Below are positions 23,860 to 32,730 of a DNA stretch of 64,000 nt, piece after piece. The position numbers and the translations under genes are program-made. How positions within the stretch are numbered: position 1 is the stretch's first letter; each line of letters starts with the position of its first letter. Below the pieces are notes generated by a model. It was not told where the DNA came from. It saw only the letters and a list, made by a program, of their open reading frames with translations, and ran no database searches. Source of the DNA: Pseudomonas haemolytica (lineage in GTDB: Bacteria > Pseudomonadota > Gammaproteobacteria > Pseudomonadales > Pseudomonadaceae); NCBI RefSeq assembly GCF_009659625.1, contig NZ_VOIW01000011.1, positions 16,496 to 80,495 on the forward strand, read 5' to 3'.

Positions 23860-25254
23860 CTAGGCTGGGCGCGCTGTCGGCACTGGGTTGACCAGTTGCT
23901 CGAGCGTCGCGCGATCCAATAATTCGGTGTCCAATTTGATGTAAATGGCCGCCTCTTCAGCGACCACAACTGCATCCGTTACCCCTACGACGGCCTTCAG
24001 GCGCTCTACCAGACCGGCTTCGCGGATCGCCTCGGGCGATAGCGGCAAACGCAGGCTTGTGACGTAGGGAGGTTCGCGCATGGTAACAGCAAAGACCAGC
24101 CAAAGTGCAGCCAGCCCGGCGCATCCGAGGAACACAACCGACAAACCGCCATGCTGGAACATCCAGCCGCCCATGATGCCGCCCAATGCAGAGCCGAGGA
24201 ACTGGCTGGTGGAATACACCCCCATGGCCGTGCCCTTGCCTCCGGCCGGTGAAACCTTACTGATCAGCGACGGCAGCGATGCTTCCAGCAGGTTGAATGC
24301 GGTGAAAAACACCACCGTGCCGATCACCAGTGCTCGCAGGCTATCGCCGAACTTCCAGAAGAATAGCTCAGTCAGCATCAGCGTCGCGACGGCACCGAGC
24401 AGAACTCGTTTCATTTTGCGTTTCTTCTCGCCATAGATGATGAACGGGATCATGGCGAAGAACGAAATCAGCAGTGCGGTGAGATACACCCACCAGTGCT
24501 GTTCCTTGGGCAACCCGGCTTTTTCCACCAGGGCCAGGGGCAAGGCAACGAAGCTGCACATCAGCATGGCGTGCAACACGAAGATACCCAAATCCAGGCG
24601 AAGCAGGTCCGGGTGCTTGAGCGTCGGCAGCAATGCCTGGCGGGCGACGCCCGACTCACGGTGCTGCAACGTGCCAGTGGAGCGCGGCACCATAAAGGCC
24701 ACGATCACGATACCGAACAGCGCCATGCCGCCAGTGGCCAGGAACAGACCGTGCAAGCCGAACGCGCGGGTCAGCAAGGGGCCGACCACCATGGCCACGG
24801 CAAACGACAGGCCGATGGTCATGCCGATCATGGCCATGGCCTTGGTGCGGTGTTGTTCGCGGGTCAGGTCGGACAGCAATGCCATGACCGCGGCGGAAAT
24901 CGCACCGGCGCCCTGCAGGATACGACCGGCGATCACGCCCCAGATCGAATCCGACTGGGCTGCGAGCACACTGCCAAGGGCGAACACGATCAGCCCCAGG
25001 TAAATCACCGGGCGACGGCCAATACGGTCGGAAATGATCCCGAACGGGATCTGGAATATCGCCTGGGTCAGGCCATAGGCGCCAATCGCGAGGCCGATCA
25101 AAGCGGGGGTCGCGCCTGCGAGATCCATTCCATAGGTCGCCAGCACTGGCAACACCATAAACATGCCCAGCATACGGAAGGCGAACACCAGGGCCAGACC
25201 GCTTGCCGCTCGGGTCTCGCCGCTACTCATGCGTTCGCTGTGGGGATCGTGCAT
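23860..25254 (-). CDS. MFS transporter with C-terminal ferredoxin-like domain (YajR-like)
   Basis: A 464-residue inner-membrane transporter with 12 predicted helices and an MFS loop 2-3 motif in FGIISDRIGRRPVIYLG. About 80 residues beyond the last helix form a small domain (LPLSPEAIREAGLVERLKAV, then VTDAVVVAEEAAIYIKLD) with the beta-alpha-beta pattern of the YAM domain of E. coli YajR. YajR is a drug-type exporter of uncertain substrate. The start at 25254 has GAGG upstream; a second in-frame ATG lies 8 codons later. It is divergent from uvrA and upstream of ssb, the same order as PA4232-PA4234 in PAO1 by memory. Confidence 0.9.
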   Translation of the reverse strand: MHDPHSERMSSGETRAASGLALVFAFRMLGMFMVLPVLATYGMDLAGATPALIGLAIGAYGLTQAIFQIPFGIISDRIGRRPVIYLGLIVFALGSVLAAQSDSIWGVIAGRILQGAGAISAAVMALLSDLTREQHRTKAMAMIGMTIGLSFAVAMVVGPLLTRAFGLHGLFLATGGMALFGIVIVAFMVPRSTGTLQHRESGVARQALLPTLKHPDLLRLDLGIFVLHAMLMCSFVALPLALVEKAGLPKEQHWWVYLTALLISFFAMIPFIIYGEKKRKMKRVLLGAVATLMLTELFFWKFGDSLRALVIGTVVFFTAFNLLEASLPSLISKVSPAGGKGTAMGVYSTSQFLGSALGGIMGGWMFQHGGLSVVFLGCAGLAALWLVFAVTMREPPYVTSLRLPLSPEAIREAGLVERLKAVVGVTDAVVVAEEAAIYIKLDTELLDRATLEQLVNPVPTARPA

Positions 25255-25366
25255 GGAAAAACCTCGTGTGAACCGGCGGCGATTCTACCAGTCCCATCGA
25301 TTGAGAGGGTATATGCGGCGCTTTGCCGCGCAGCTTTCATGTAAGGCTGCAAGCGGCCTTTTGACA

Positions 25367-25382
25367 GTGTATATTCATCCAG
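25367..25382 (+). promoter_or_regulatory. LexA (SOS) box upstream of uvrA
   Basis: GTGTATATTCATCCAG differs at two positions from the LexA site of E. coli uvrA as I remember it (CTGTATATTCATTCAG). One deviation hits the outer C of the conserved CTG, so binding may be weak. A TTGACA hexamer directly precedes it, and the uvrA start is 50 bases downstream. The site lies between the divergent transporter/ssb unit and uvrA, so it may influence both. Confidence 0.6.
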
Positions 25383-25432
25383 TCTTTAGCCGTATACTCC
25401 GGCATTATTTACGCCCGCCGTGCGAGGCCATC

Positions 25433-28267
25433 TTGGACAAGATCCTGATTCGTGGGGCTAGAACCCACAACCTGAAGAACATCGACCTGACCCTGCCCCG
25501 GGACAAACTGATCGTCATCACCGGTTTGTCCGGCTCCGGCAAGTCGTCCCTGGCGTTCGACACGCTTTATGCCGAAGGTCAGCGTCGCTATGTCGAATCC
25601 CTGTCGGCCTATGCCCGGCAGTTCCTGTCAATGATGGAAAAGCCCGACGTCGACACCATCGAAGGCCTGTCGCCGGCGATCTCCATCGAACAGAAGTCGA
25701 CCTCCCACAACCCTCGCTCCACCGTGGGCACCATTACCGAGATCTACGACTACCTGCGCCTGCTGTACGCCCGCGTGGGTATCCCCCGCTGCCCGGACCA
25801 CGACATTCCGCTCGAAGCCCAGACCGTCAGCCAGATGGTCGACCTGGTGCTGGCCCAGCCGGAAGGCGCCAAGCTGATGCTGCTGGCGCCGGTAATTCGC
25901 GAGCGCAAGGGTGAACACCTTTCAGTCTTCGAAGAGCTGCGTGCCCAAGGCTTCGTGCGTGCGCGCATCAACGGCAAGCTTTATGAGCTGGATGAAGCGC
26001 CCAAGCTCGACAAGCAGAAAAAGCACTCCATTGATGTGGTAGTCGACCGCTTCAAGGTGCGCGCCGACCTGCAGCAGCGATTGGCGGAATCGTTCGAAAC
26101 CGCGCTGAAGCTGGCCGATGGCATTGCCCTGGTGGCGCCAATGGACGACGAGCCGGGCGAAGAGATTATCTTCTCCGCGCGTTTCGCCTGCCCGATCTGT
26201 GGCCATGCCATCAGCGAGCTGGAACCCAAGCTGTTTTCCTTCAACAACCCGGCCGGCGCTTGCCCGACTTGCGATGGCCTGGGTGTGAAGCAGTTTTTCG
26301 ATATCAAGCGCCTGGTCAATGGCGACCTGACCCTGGCCGAGGGGGCGATACGTGGTTGGGATAGGCGCAATGTCTACTACTTCCAGATGCTGGGTTCGTT
26401 GGCGTCCCATTACAAGTTCAGCCTGGAGGTGCCATTCAACCAACTGCCGGCAGACCAGCAGAAGGTCATCCTCCACGGCAGTGGTTCGCAGAATGTCGAT
26501 TTCAAGTACCTGAACGACCGCGGCGATATCGTCAAGCGCTCGCACCCATTCGAAGGCATCGTGCCGAACCTGGAACGCCGCTACCGCGAAACCGAATCGG
26601 CGAGCGTGCGCGAGGAGCTGGCGAAGTTCCTCAGCACACAGCCCTGCCCGGATTGCCGTGGCACGCGCCTGCGCCGTGAAGCACGGCATGTGTGGGTAGG
26701 CGAAAAGACATTGCCGGCGGTGACCAACCTGCCGATTGGCGATGCTTGTGAATACTTTGGTGTGCTCAAGCTGACCGGGCGTCGCGGGGAAATTGCCGAC
26801 AAGATCCTCAAGGAAATTCGCGAGCGGTTGCAGTTCCTGGTTAACGTTGGCCTGGACTATCTCTCCCTGGACCGTAGCGCCGATACCTTGTCTGGTGGTG
26901 AGGCGCAGCGGATCCGTTTGGCCAGCCAGATTGGTGCCGGCCTGGTAGGCGTTCTGTATATCCTCGACGAGCCGTCGATTGGCTTGCACCAACGGGATAA
27001 CGACCGCCTGCTGGGCACATTGAAACACCTGCGGGATATCGGCAATACGGTCATTGTGGTCGAGCATGACGAAGACGCGATCCGCCTGGCCGACTACGTG
27101 GTCGATATCGGCCCGGGGGCGGGTGTGCATGGTGGGCATATTGTTGCCGAGGGTACGCCTGCCGAAGTGATGGCACATCCTGATTCGTTGACCGGCAAAT
27201 ACCTGTCTGGTCGAGTGAAGATCGAAGTGCCCGCCAAGCGTACGCCGCGCAACAAGAAGATGGCCCTGCACCTCAAGGGCGCGCGCGGGAACAACCTGCG
27301 TAATGTCGACCTGGAAATCCCGCTGGGCCTGCTGACCTGTGTGACCGGTGTTTCCGGTTCGGGCAAGTCAACGCTGATCAACAACACGCTGTTCCCACTG
27401 AGTGCCACCGCCCTGAACGGCGCGACCACCCTGGAAGCGGCGGCCCACGACAGCATCAAGGGCCTTGAGCACCTGGACAAGGTGGTCGATATCGACCAGA
27501 GCCCGATTGGGCGTACGCCGCGCTCCAACCCGGCCACCTACACCGGGCTGTTTACGCCGATTCGCGAGCTGTTCGCCGGTGTTCCAGAGTCCCGCTCGCG
27601 GGGCTATGGGCCTGGTCGGTTCTCGTTCAACGTCAAGGGCGGGCGCTGTGAGGCCTGTCAGGGCGATGGCCTGATCAAGGTTGAAATGCACTTCCTACCG
27701 GACATCTACGTGCCGTGTGACGTGTGCAAGAGCAAGCGCTACAACCGTGAAACGCTGGAGATCAAGTACAAGGGCAAGAGCATCCACGAAACCCTGGAGA
27801 TGACCATCGAGGAAGCGCGGGTATTCTTCGACGCGGTGCCAGCGCTGGCGCGCAAACTGCAGACGCTGATGGATGTAGGTCTGTCGTATATCAAGCTGGG
27901 GCAATCGGCGACCACGCTGTCAGGTGGTGAGGCGCAGCGGGTCAAGCTGTCTCGCGAGCTGTCCAAGCGTGATACCGGCAAGACCCTCTACATCCTGGAC
28001 GAGCCGACCACCGGCCTGCACTTCGCGGATATCCAACAGCTGTTGGACGTGCTCCACCGCCTGCGGGACCACGGAAATACCGTGGTGGTGATCGAGCACA
28101 ATCTTGATGTGATCAAGACGGCTGACTGGCTGGTGGACCTGGGGCCGGAAGGCGGCTCCAAGGGTGGCCAGATCATCGCGGTGGGCACACCGGAGCAAGT
28201 TTCCGAGATGCCGCAGTCCCACACGGGTTACTACTTGAAGCCACTGTTGGCGCGCGACCGAGCCTGA
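25433..28267 (+). CDS. uvrA: Excinuclease ABC subunit A (UvrA)
   Basis: UvrA is the damage-sensing ATPase of nucleotide excision repair; the dimer loads UvrB at lesions. The 944-residue protein has two ABC modules, each split by a zinc module: Walker A GLSGSGKSS (31-39), zinc fingers with CPICGH and CPTCDG, signature LSGGEAQRIRL; then GVSGSGKST, CEACQGDG...CDVCKSKR, LSGGEAQRVKL and the final Walker B. The E. coli start MDKIEVRGARTHNL aligns with LDKILIRGARTHNL here, so the start is the TTG at 25433 with GAGG 5 bases upstream. An open frame runs on to 25163 but has no family similarity. A LexA-like box lies upstream. Confidence 0.97.
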   Translation: MDKILIRGARTHNLKNIDLTLPRDKLIVITGLSGSGKSSLAFDTLYAEGQRRYVESLSAYARQFLSMMEKPDVDTIEGLSPAISIEQKSTSHNPRSTVGTITEIYDYLRLLYARVGIPRCPDHDIPLEAQTVSQMVDLVLAQPEGAKLMLLAPVIRERKGEHLSVFEELRAQGFVRARINGKLYELDEAPKLDKQKKHSIDVVVDRFKVRADLQQRLAESFETALKLADGIALVAPMDDEPGEEIIFSARFACPICGHAISELEPKLFSFNNPAGACPTCDGLGVKQFFDIKRLVNGDLTLAEGAIRGWDRRNVYYFQMLGSLASHYKFSLEVPFNQLPADQQKVILHGSGSQNVDFKYLNDRGDIVKRSHPFEGIVPNLERRYRETESASVREELAKFLSTQPCPDCRGTRLRREARHVWVGEKTLPAVTNLPIGDACEYFGVLKLTGRRGEIADKILKEIRERLQFLVNVGLDYLSLDRSADTLSGGEAQRIRLASQIGAGLVGVLYILDEPSIGLHQRDNDRLLGTLKHLRDIGNTVIVVEHDEDAIRLADYVVDIGPGAGVHGGHIVAEGTPAEVMAHPDSLTGKYLSGRVKIEVPAKRTPRNKKMALHLKGARGNNLRNVDLEIPLGLLTCVTGVSGSGKSTLINNTLFPLSATALNGATTLEAAAHDSIKGLEHLDKVVDIDQSPIGRTPRSNPATYTGLFTPIRELFAGVPESRSRGYGPGRFSFNVKGGRCEACQGDGLIKVEMHFLPDIYVPCDVCKSKRYNRETLEIKYKGKSIHETLEMTIEEARVFFDAVPALARKLQTLMDVGLSYIKLGQSATTLSGGEAQRVKLSRELSKRDTGKTLYILDEPTTGLHFADIQQLLDVLHRLRDHGNTVVVIEHNLDVIKTADWLVDLGPEGGSKGGQIIAVGTPEQVSEMPQSHTGYYLKPLLARDRA

Positions 28268-28282
28268 TTTTTCGGGCTCACT

Positions 28283-28320
28283 AAAAAGCCCCTGTCACTT
28301 CACGGTGACAAGGGCTTTTT
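28283..28320. terminator. Bidirectional terminator between uvrA and the ferritin gene
   Basis: AAAAAGCCCCTGTCAC and GTGACAAGGGCTTTTT form a long stem with one bulged base and a short loop. A-runs on one side and T-runs on the other make it work in both directions. It lies between the convergent uvrA and ferritin genes. A second small hairpin (AGCC...GGCT) overlaps the uvrA stop. Confidence 0.93.
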
Positions 28321-28332
28321 CGTAGCCTGGAA

Positions 28333-28797
28333 TCAGAACTGCGATTGCAGGTAATTCTCCAGGCCGATCAACTTGATCAGGCCCAACTGCTTTTCAAGCC
28401 AGTAGGTGTGGTCTTCTTCGGTGTCATTCAACTGCACCCGCAGTATTTCCCGGGTAACGTAGTCGTTGTGCTGCTCGCAAAGCTCAATGCCTTTGCAGAG
28501 TGCGGCACGGACCTTGTACTCGAGGCGAAGATCGGCAGCCAGCATGTCAGGTACCGTGGTGCCCACGTCCAGATCATCAGGGCGCATACGCGGCGTGCCT
28601 TCGAGCATCAGGATACGGCGCATCAGTGCGTCGGCGTGCTGTGCCTCTTCTTCCATCTCGTGATTGATACGTTCGTAGAGCTCGGTAAAGCCCCAATCTT
28701 CGTACATGCGCGAATGGATGAAATATTGGTCACGAGCTGCCAGTTCGCCCGTCAGCAACGTGTTGAGGTAATCGATTACGTCGGGGTGACCTTGCAT
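28333..28797 (-). CDS. ftnA: Bacterial ferritin FtnA (formerly BfrA type, no haem ligand)
   Basis: A 154-residue iron-storage subunit, 24 of which form a shell. Ferroxidase-centre residues are present (E18 in TGELAARDQYF, E51/H54 in EEAQHAD, and the EEDH motif near the C-terminus). The haem-binding Met52 of true bacterioferritins is replaced by Ala52, as in the P. aeruginosa protein PA4235, which was renamed FtnA for that reason. The start MQGHPDVIDYLNTLL at 28797 matches that protein; the frame extends 14 codons further without similarity. It is next to katA, linking iron storage with peroxide removal. The stop is 13 bases from a bidirectional terminator shared with uvrA. Confidence 0.94.
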   Translation of the reverse strand: MQGHPDVIDYLNTLLTGELAARDQYFIHSRMYEDWGFTELYERINHEMEEEAQHADALMRRILMLEGTPRMRPDDLDVGTTVPDMLAADLRLEYKVRAALCKGIELCEQHNDYVTREILRVQLNDTEEDHTYWLEKQLGLIKLIGLENYLQSQF

Positions 28798-28910
28798 CGC
28801 CCTACATCTCCCTGCTTGAAAGTCTGTAGTTTGAACCATGATGACTTGAAGGTCACGGGATCAACGGCAGAAAAGTGAAGATTTTCCGAGAAAAGTAGCT
28901 GAAATAACGC

Positions 28911-28936
28911 AAAAACCGCCCAAATGAGGGCGGTTC
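28911..28936 (-). terminator. Terminator of katA
   Basis: AACCGCCC and GGGCGGTT pair around AAATGA. On the minus strand the stem is followed by TTTTTGCG. It lies 17 bases after the katA stop and separates katA from ftnA. Confidence 0.9.
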
Positions 28937-28952
28937 TGCTTATCGTTTAGAG

Positions 28953-30401
28953 TCAGTTAAGCGATACACCCAGTGCATTTGCGATTGCTTCTCCGTAAGC
29001 CGGGTCGGCCTTGTAGAAGTGCTGCAATTGACGCTGGACCACATCGCTGGAAACGCCGCCCATTGCTCCGGCAATGTTGCTGGTAAGCAACGCTTTCTGC
29101 TCGTCGTTCATCAGACGGAACAGCGCGCCGGCGTGGCTGTAGTAGTCAGAGTCTTCACGGTGATCGTAACGATCCGCTGCGCCGCTCAGGGCCAGTGCTG
29201 GCTCAGCGTACTGCGGGGCTTGCTTTGGCGCATCGGCATAACTGTTTGGCTCGTAGTTGGGAGCCGCACCACCGTTACTGCCGAACGCCATCGAACCGTC
29301 GCGCTGATAGCTGTTCACCGGGCTGCGTGGCGCATTCACAGGCAACTGTTGGTGATTGGTGCCGACGCGATAGCGGTGAGCATCTGCGTAGGCGAAAACC
29401 CGACCTTGCAGCATACGGTCTGGCGACAGGCCAACACCTGGGACCATATTGCTTGGGCCGAACGCGGCCTGCTCCACTTCAGCGAAATAGTTCTGCGGAT
29501 TGCGGTTGAGTTCCAACTCACCCACTTCGATCAACGGAAACTCTTTTTGCGACCACGTCTTGGTCACATCAAACGGGTTTTCGTAATGAGCATTTGCCTG
29601 AGCCTCGGTCATGATCTGGATGCACACGCGCCATTTCGGGAAGTCACCGCGCTCAATCGCACCGAACAGATCACGCTGGGCGTAATCAGGATCGGTACCG
29701 GCCAGGCGTGCAGCTTCGGCCGGCGCCAGGTTCTTGATACCTTGCTTGGTCTTGTAGTGCCACTTCACCCAATGACGCTCGCCCTGGGCGTTGATCAGGC
29801 TGTAAGTGTGGCTACCAAAGCCATGCATGTGACGGTAGCCGTCTGGAATACCACGGTCCGAAAACAGGATGGTGACCTGGTGCAGCGCCTCTGGAGAGTG
29901 CGACCAGAAGTCCCACATCATCTGCGCGCTTTTCAGGTTGCTTTGCGGCAGGCGTTTCTGGGTGTGGATAAAGTCCGGGAACTTCAGTGGGTCACGGATA
30001 AAGAACACAGGGGTGTTATTACCGACGATGTCCCAGTTGCCTTCTTCGGTGTAGAACTTCAAGGCGAAGCCACGTGGATCGCGCTCAGTGTCAGCCGAAC
30101 CGCGCTCGCCACCAACAGTGGAAAAACGCAGGAACGTCGGTGTCTGCTTGCCAACCGATTCGAACAGCTTGGCGCTGGTGTATTGGGTGATGTCTTTTGT
30201 GACGGTGAACGTACCGTATGCACCCGAACCTTTGGCGTGCACACGGCGCTCCGGGATGTTTTCACGGTTGAAATGAGCGAGCTTCTCGATCAAGTGGAAA
30301 TCATCGAGCAACAAGGGGCCACGCGGGCCGGCGGAACGAGAATTCTGGTTATCCGCAACGGGTGCGCCGCTGGCGGTGGTAAGGACTTTATTCTGGCTCA
30401 T
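28953..30401 (-). CDS. katA: Monofunctional haem catalase KatA
   Basis: KatA splits hydrogen peroxide to water and oxygen in the cytosol. The 482-residue subunit is of the small-subunit clade. The catalytic His55 lies in ERRVHAKGSGAYGTF, the catalytic Asn follows in GNNTPVFFIRDP, and the haem-ligand Tyr is in RVFAYADAHRYRVG. No signal peptide is present. ATG at 30401 has AGGAAG upstream; an in-frame TTG two codons earlier is not needed. It sits between the ferritin gene and the end of the alpha ribosomal operon, as in PAO1 (PA4236). The 193 bases upstream of it to the rplQ terminator hold no gene; I could not name an OxyR site with confidence. Confidence 0.97.
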   Translation of the reverse strand: MSQNKVLTTASGAPVADNQNSRSAGPRGPLLLDDFHLIEKLAHFNRENIPERRVHAKGSGAYGTFTVTKDITQYTSAKLFESVGKQTPTFLRFSTVGGERGSADTERDPRGFALKFYTEEGNWDIVGNNTPVFFIRDPLKFPDFIHTQKRLPQSNLKSAQMMWDFWSHSPEALHQVTILFSDRGIPDGYRHMHGFGSHTYSLINAQGERHWVKWHYKTKQGIKNLAPAEAARLAGTDPDYAQRDLFGAIERGDFPKWRVCIQIMTEAQANAHYENPFDVTKTWSQKEFPLIEVGELELNRNPQNYFAEVEQAAFGPSNMVPGVGLSPDRMLQGRVFAYADAHRYRVGTNHQQLPVNAPRSPVNSYQRDGSMAFGSNGGAAPNYEPNSYADAPKQAPQYAEPALALSGAADRYDHREDSDYYSHAGALFRLMNDEQKALLTSNIAGAMGGVSSDVVQRQLQHFYKADPAYGEAIANALGVSLN

Positions 30402-30594
30402 GCGCAATCTTCCTCAGGTCGGACTTGGAACTGCCGGCTAATCGGCCTGGGGGAAGTATTGATCATCAACATGACGTGTACAAATTCATTAAATCGTAAG
30501 CGGCAATAGAAAATTACTACTAAAAACTTCAGTGTCGATAACCACGAGCGTCCGTTGTGGCAGCTAATACCTCACTTGCTTTTATAACGCGCAC

Positions 30595-30620
30595 AAAAAA
30601 CCGGGCACTAGGCCCGGTTC
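30595..30620 (-). terminator. Terminator of the alpha operon (after rplQ)
   Basis: AACCGGGC and GCCCGGTT form the stem; on the minus strand it is followed by TTTTTTGTGC. It lies 20 bases after the rplQ stop and ends the ribosomal gene cluster. Confidence 0.93.
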
Positions 30621-30639
30621 TTTGATTCAGACTGACGTC

Positions 30640-31026
30640 TTACTCGGCGGATACAGCTTCGCCAGCAGTAGCACGATCAACCAACTCGACGTACGCCATA
30701 GGCGCGTTGTCGCCAGCGCGGAAACCGCACTTGAGGATGCGCAGGTAGCCACCCTCACGGGTAGCGTAACGCTTGCCCAGGTCGTTGAAGAGCTTACCAA
30801 CGATAGCTTTCGAACGAGTACGGTCGAAAGCCAGACGGCGGTTAGCCAGGCTGTCTGTCTTGGCCAAAGTGATCAGCGGCTCAGCAACGCGACGCAGTTC
30901 TTTAGCTTTCGGCAGTGTAGTTTTGATCAGCTCGTGCTCGAACAGCGACACCGCCATGTTTTGGAACATGGCCTTGCGGTGCGAGCTGGTACGGCTCAGG
31001 TGACGACCACTTTTACGATGACGCAT
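30640..31026 (-). CDS. rplQ: 50S ribosomal protein L17
   Basis: L17 binds near the peptide exit tunnel of the large subunit. The 128-residue product matches the family, beginning [20 protein letters not shown] with the basic rRNA-binding head. It is the last gene of the alpha operon (rpsM-rpsK-rpsD-rpoA-rplQ), 41 bases after rpoA, and is closed by a clear terminator. The C-terminal tail ending GEAVSAE is a few residues longer and more acidic than in E. coli. Confidence 0.98.
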
Positions 31027-31067
31027 GGTTCATTCCTTACCAAACTCACGTTCGGTGATTACGACGA

Positions 31068-32069
31068 TCAGGCAGTCGCCTTGTCGTCCTTCTTAAGACT
31101 TGCAGGCGGCCAGTTGTCGAGGCGCATGCCGAGGGACAGACCGCGGGAGGCCAGAACGTCCTTGATTTCAGTCAAGGATTTCTTGCCCAGGTTCGGAGTC
31201 TTCAACAGTTCTACTTCGGTACGCTGAATCAGGTCGCCGATGTAGTAAATGTTTTCCGCCTTAAGGCAGTTAGCCGAACGTACAGTCAGTTCCAGATCGT
31301 CAACCGGGCGAAGCAGGATCGGATCGATCTCGTCTTCTTGCTCGATTACCACTGGTTCGCTGTCACCCTTGAGGTCGACGAACGCAGCCAACTGCTGTTG
31401 CAGAATGGTTGCAGCGCGGCGGATAGCCTCTTCAGGATCCAGAGTACCGTTGGTTTCCAGATCAATAACCAGCTTGTCCAGGTTAGTACGCTGCTCGACA
31501 CGGGCGTTTTCCACCACGTATGCGATACGGCGAACCGGGCTGAACGAAGAGTCAAGCTGCAAGCGACCAATGCTGCGGCTTTCGTCTTCATCGCTCTGAC
31601 GCGAGTCGGCCGGTTCATAACCACGACCACGAGCTACGGTGAGCTTCATGTTCAGGGCGCCGTTAGACGCCAGGTTAGCGATTACGTGATCGGGGTTAAC
31701 GATCTCGACATCATGATCCAGCTGAATATCGGCAGCGGTAACCACCCCCGAACCCTTCTTCGACAAGGTCAGCGTAACTTCGTCACGGCCGTGCAGCTTG
31801 ATAGCCAGACCTTTAAGGTTCAACAGGATTTCAATTACGTCTTCCTGTACACCTTCGATGGCGCTGTACTCGTGGAGCACACCGTCAATCTCGGCCTCGA
31901 CTACTGCACAGCCGGGCATTGAGGACAACAGGATGCGGCGCAGCGCGTTGCCCAGGGTGTGGCCAAAACCACGCTCGAGAGGCTCGAGAGTAATTTTGGC
32001 GCGGGTTGGACTGACAACCTGCACATCAATGTGGCGGGGTGTCAGGAACTCATTTACCGAAATCTGCAT
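31068..32069 (-). CDS. rpoA: RNA polymerase subunit alpha
   Basis: The alpha dimer nucleates assembly of RNA polymerase, and its C-terminal domain contacts UP elements and activators. The 333-residue product has an N-terminal domain (about 1-235, opening MQISVNEFLTPRHIDVQVVS), a flexible acidic linker (EPVVIEQEDEIDPILLRP), and the C-terminal domain with the DNA-contacting helix-hairpin-helix (VRSANCLKAENIYYIGDLIQ, NLGKKSLTEIKDVL). No unusual residue was noticed. It lies 22 bases after rpsD inside the alpha operon, so polymerase and ribosome synthesis are tied together. Confidence 0.98.
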   Translation of the reverse strand: MQISVNEFLTPRHIDVQVVSPTRAKITLEPLERGFGHTLGNALRRILLSSMPGCAVVEAEIDGVLHEYSAIEGVQEDVIEILLNLKGLAIKLHGRDEVTLTLSKKGSGVVTAADIQLDHDVEIVNPDHVIANLASNGALNMKLTVARGRGYEPADSRQSDEDESRSIGRLQLDSSFSPVRRIAYVVENARVEQRTNLDKLVIDLETNGTLDPEEAIRRAATILQQQLAAFVDLKGDSEPVVIEQEDEIDPILLRPVDDLELTVRSANCLKAENIYYIGDLIQRTEVELLKTPNLGKKSLTEIKDVLASRGLSLGMRLDNWPPASLKKDDKATA

Positions 32070-32091
32070 GGATGCACCTATTTTCTAGCCC

Positions 32092-32712
32092 TTACTTGGA
32101 GTAGAGCTCGACAATCAGGCTTTCGTTGATGTCGGCGGACAGATCACTGCGAGCAGGAACGTTCTTGAAAACGCCCGACTTCTTCTCAGTGTCTACTTCT
32201 ACCCATTCTACGCGGCCACGTTGGGCACACAGATCGAGAGCTTGGACAATGCGAAGTTGGTTTTTTGCTTTCTCGCGAATCGCGACCACGTCACCAGCAC
32301 GAACCTGGTAGGACGGGACGTTAACGGTTTGGCCGTTTACGCTGACGGATTTGTGCGATACCAGCTGACGGGATTCGGCGCGAGTCGAACCAAAGCCCAT
32401 ACGGTATACAACGTTGTCCAGACGGCATTCGAGCAGTTGCAGCAGGTTTTCACCAGTTGCACCTTTCTTGCCAGCAGCTTCTTTGTAGTAGCCGCTGAAC
32501 TGACGCTCGAGAACGCCGTAGATACGACGAACCTTCTGCTTTTCACGCAGTTGGGTGCCGTAATCGGACTGGCGACCGCGGCGTTGGCCGTGGATACCAG
32601 GTGCTGCTTCAATGTTGCACTTCGATTCGATCGCGCGCACGCCGCTCTTCAGGAAGAGATCGGTGCCTTCGCGACGAGCGAGTTTGCATTTTGGACCAAT
32701 GTAACGAGCCAT
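32092..32712 (-). CDS. rpsD: 30S ribosomal protein S4
   Basis: S4 is a primary binder of 16S rRNA and in E. coli the translational repressor of the alpha operon. The 206-residue product starts MARYIGPKCKLARREGTDLF and has the S4 RNA-binding domain near residues 97-160 (CRLDNVVYRMGFGSTRAESR, then SYQVRAGDVVAIREKAKN). The one Cys in GPKCKLARR and C33 in ESKCNIEAAPG do not make a full zinc site, so this is the zinc-independent form. It lies 18 bases after rpsK. Whether it represses by binding the mRNA before rpsM, as in E. coli, cannot be read directly. Confidence 0.98.
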   Translation of the reverse strand: MARYIGPKCKLARREGTDLFLKSGVRAIESKCNIEAAPGIHGQRRGRQSDYGTQLREKQKVRRIYGVLERQFSGYYKEAAGKKGATGENLLQLLECRLDNVVYRMGFGSTRAESRQLVSHKSVSVNGQTVNVPSYQVRAGDVVAIREKAKNQLRIVQALDLCAQRGRVEWVEVDTEKKSGVFKNVPARSDLSADINESLIVELYSK

Positions 32713-32730
32713 TCTTTACAATCTCCTGGA

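Noticed and set aside
25163..25432. 90-codon N-terminal extension of uvrA
   Set aside because: It overlaps the divergent transporter gene and the promoter region, and the family start is the TTG at 25433.
29019..30509. Plus-strand frame of 496 codons across katA
   Set aside because: Antisense shadow of the catalase gene.
30402..30594. OxyR site searched upstream of katA
   Set aside because: No arrangement close enough to the spaced ATAG pattern could be named with confidence by eye.
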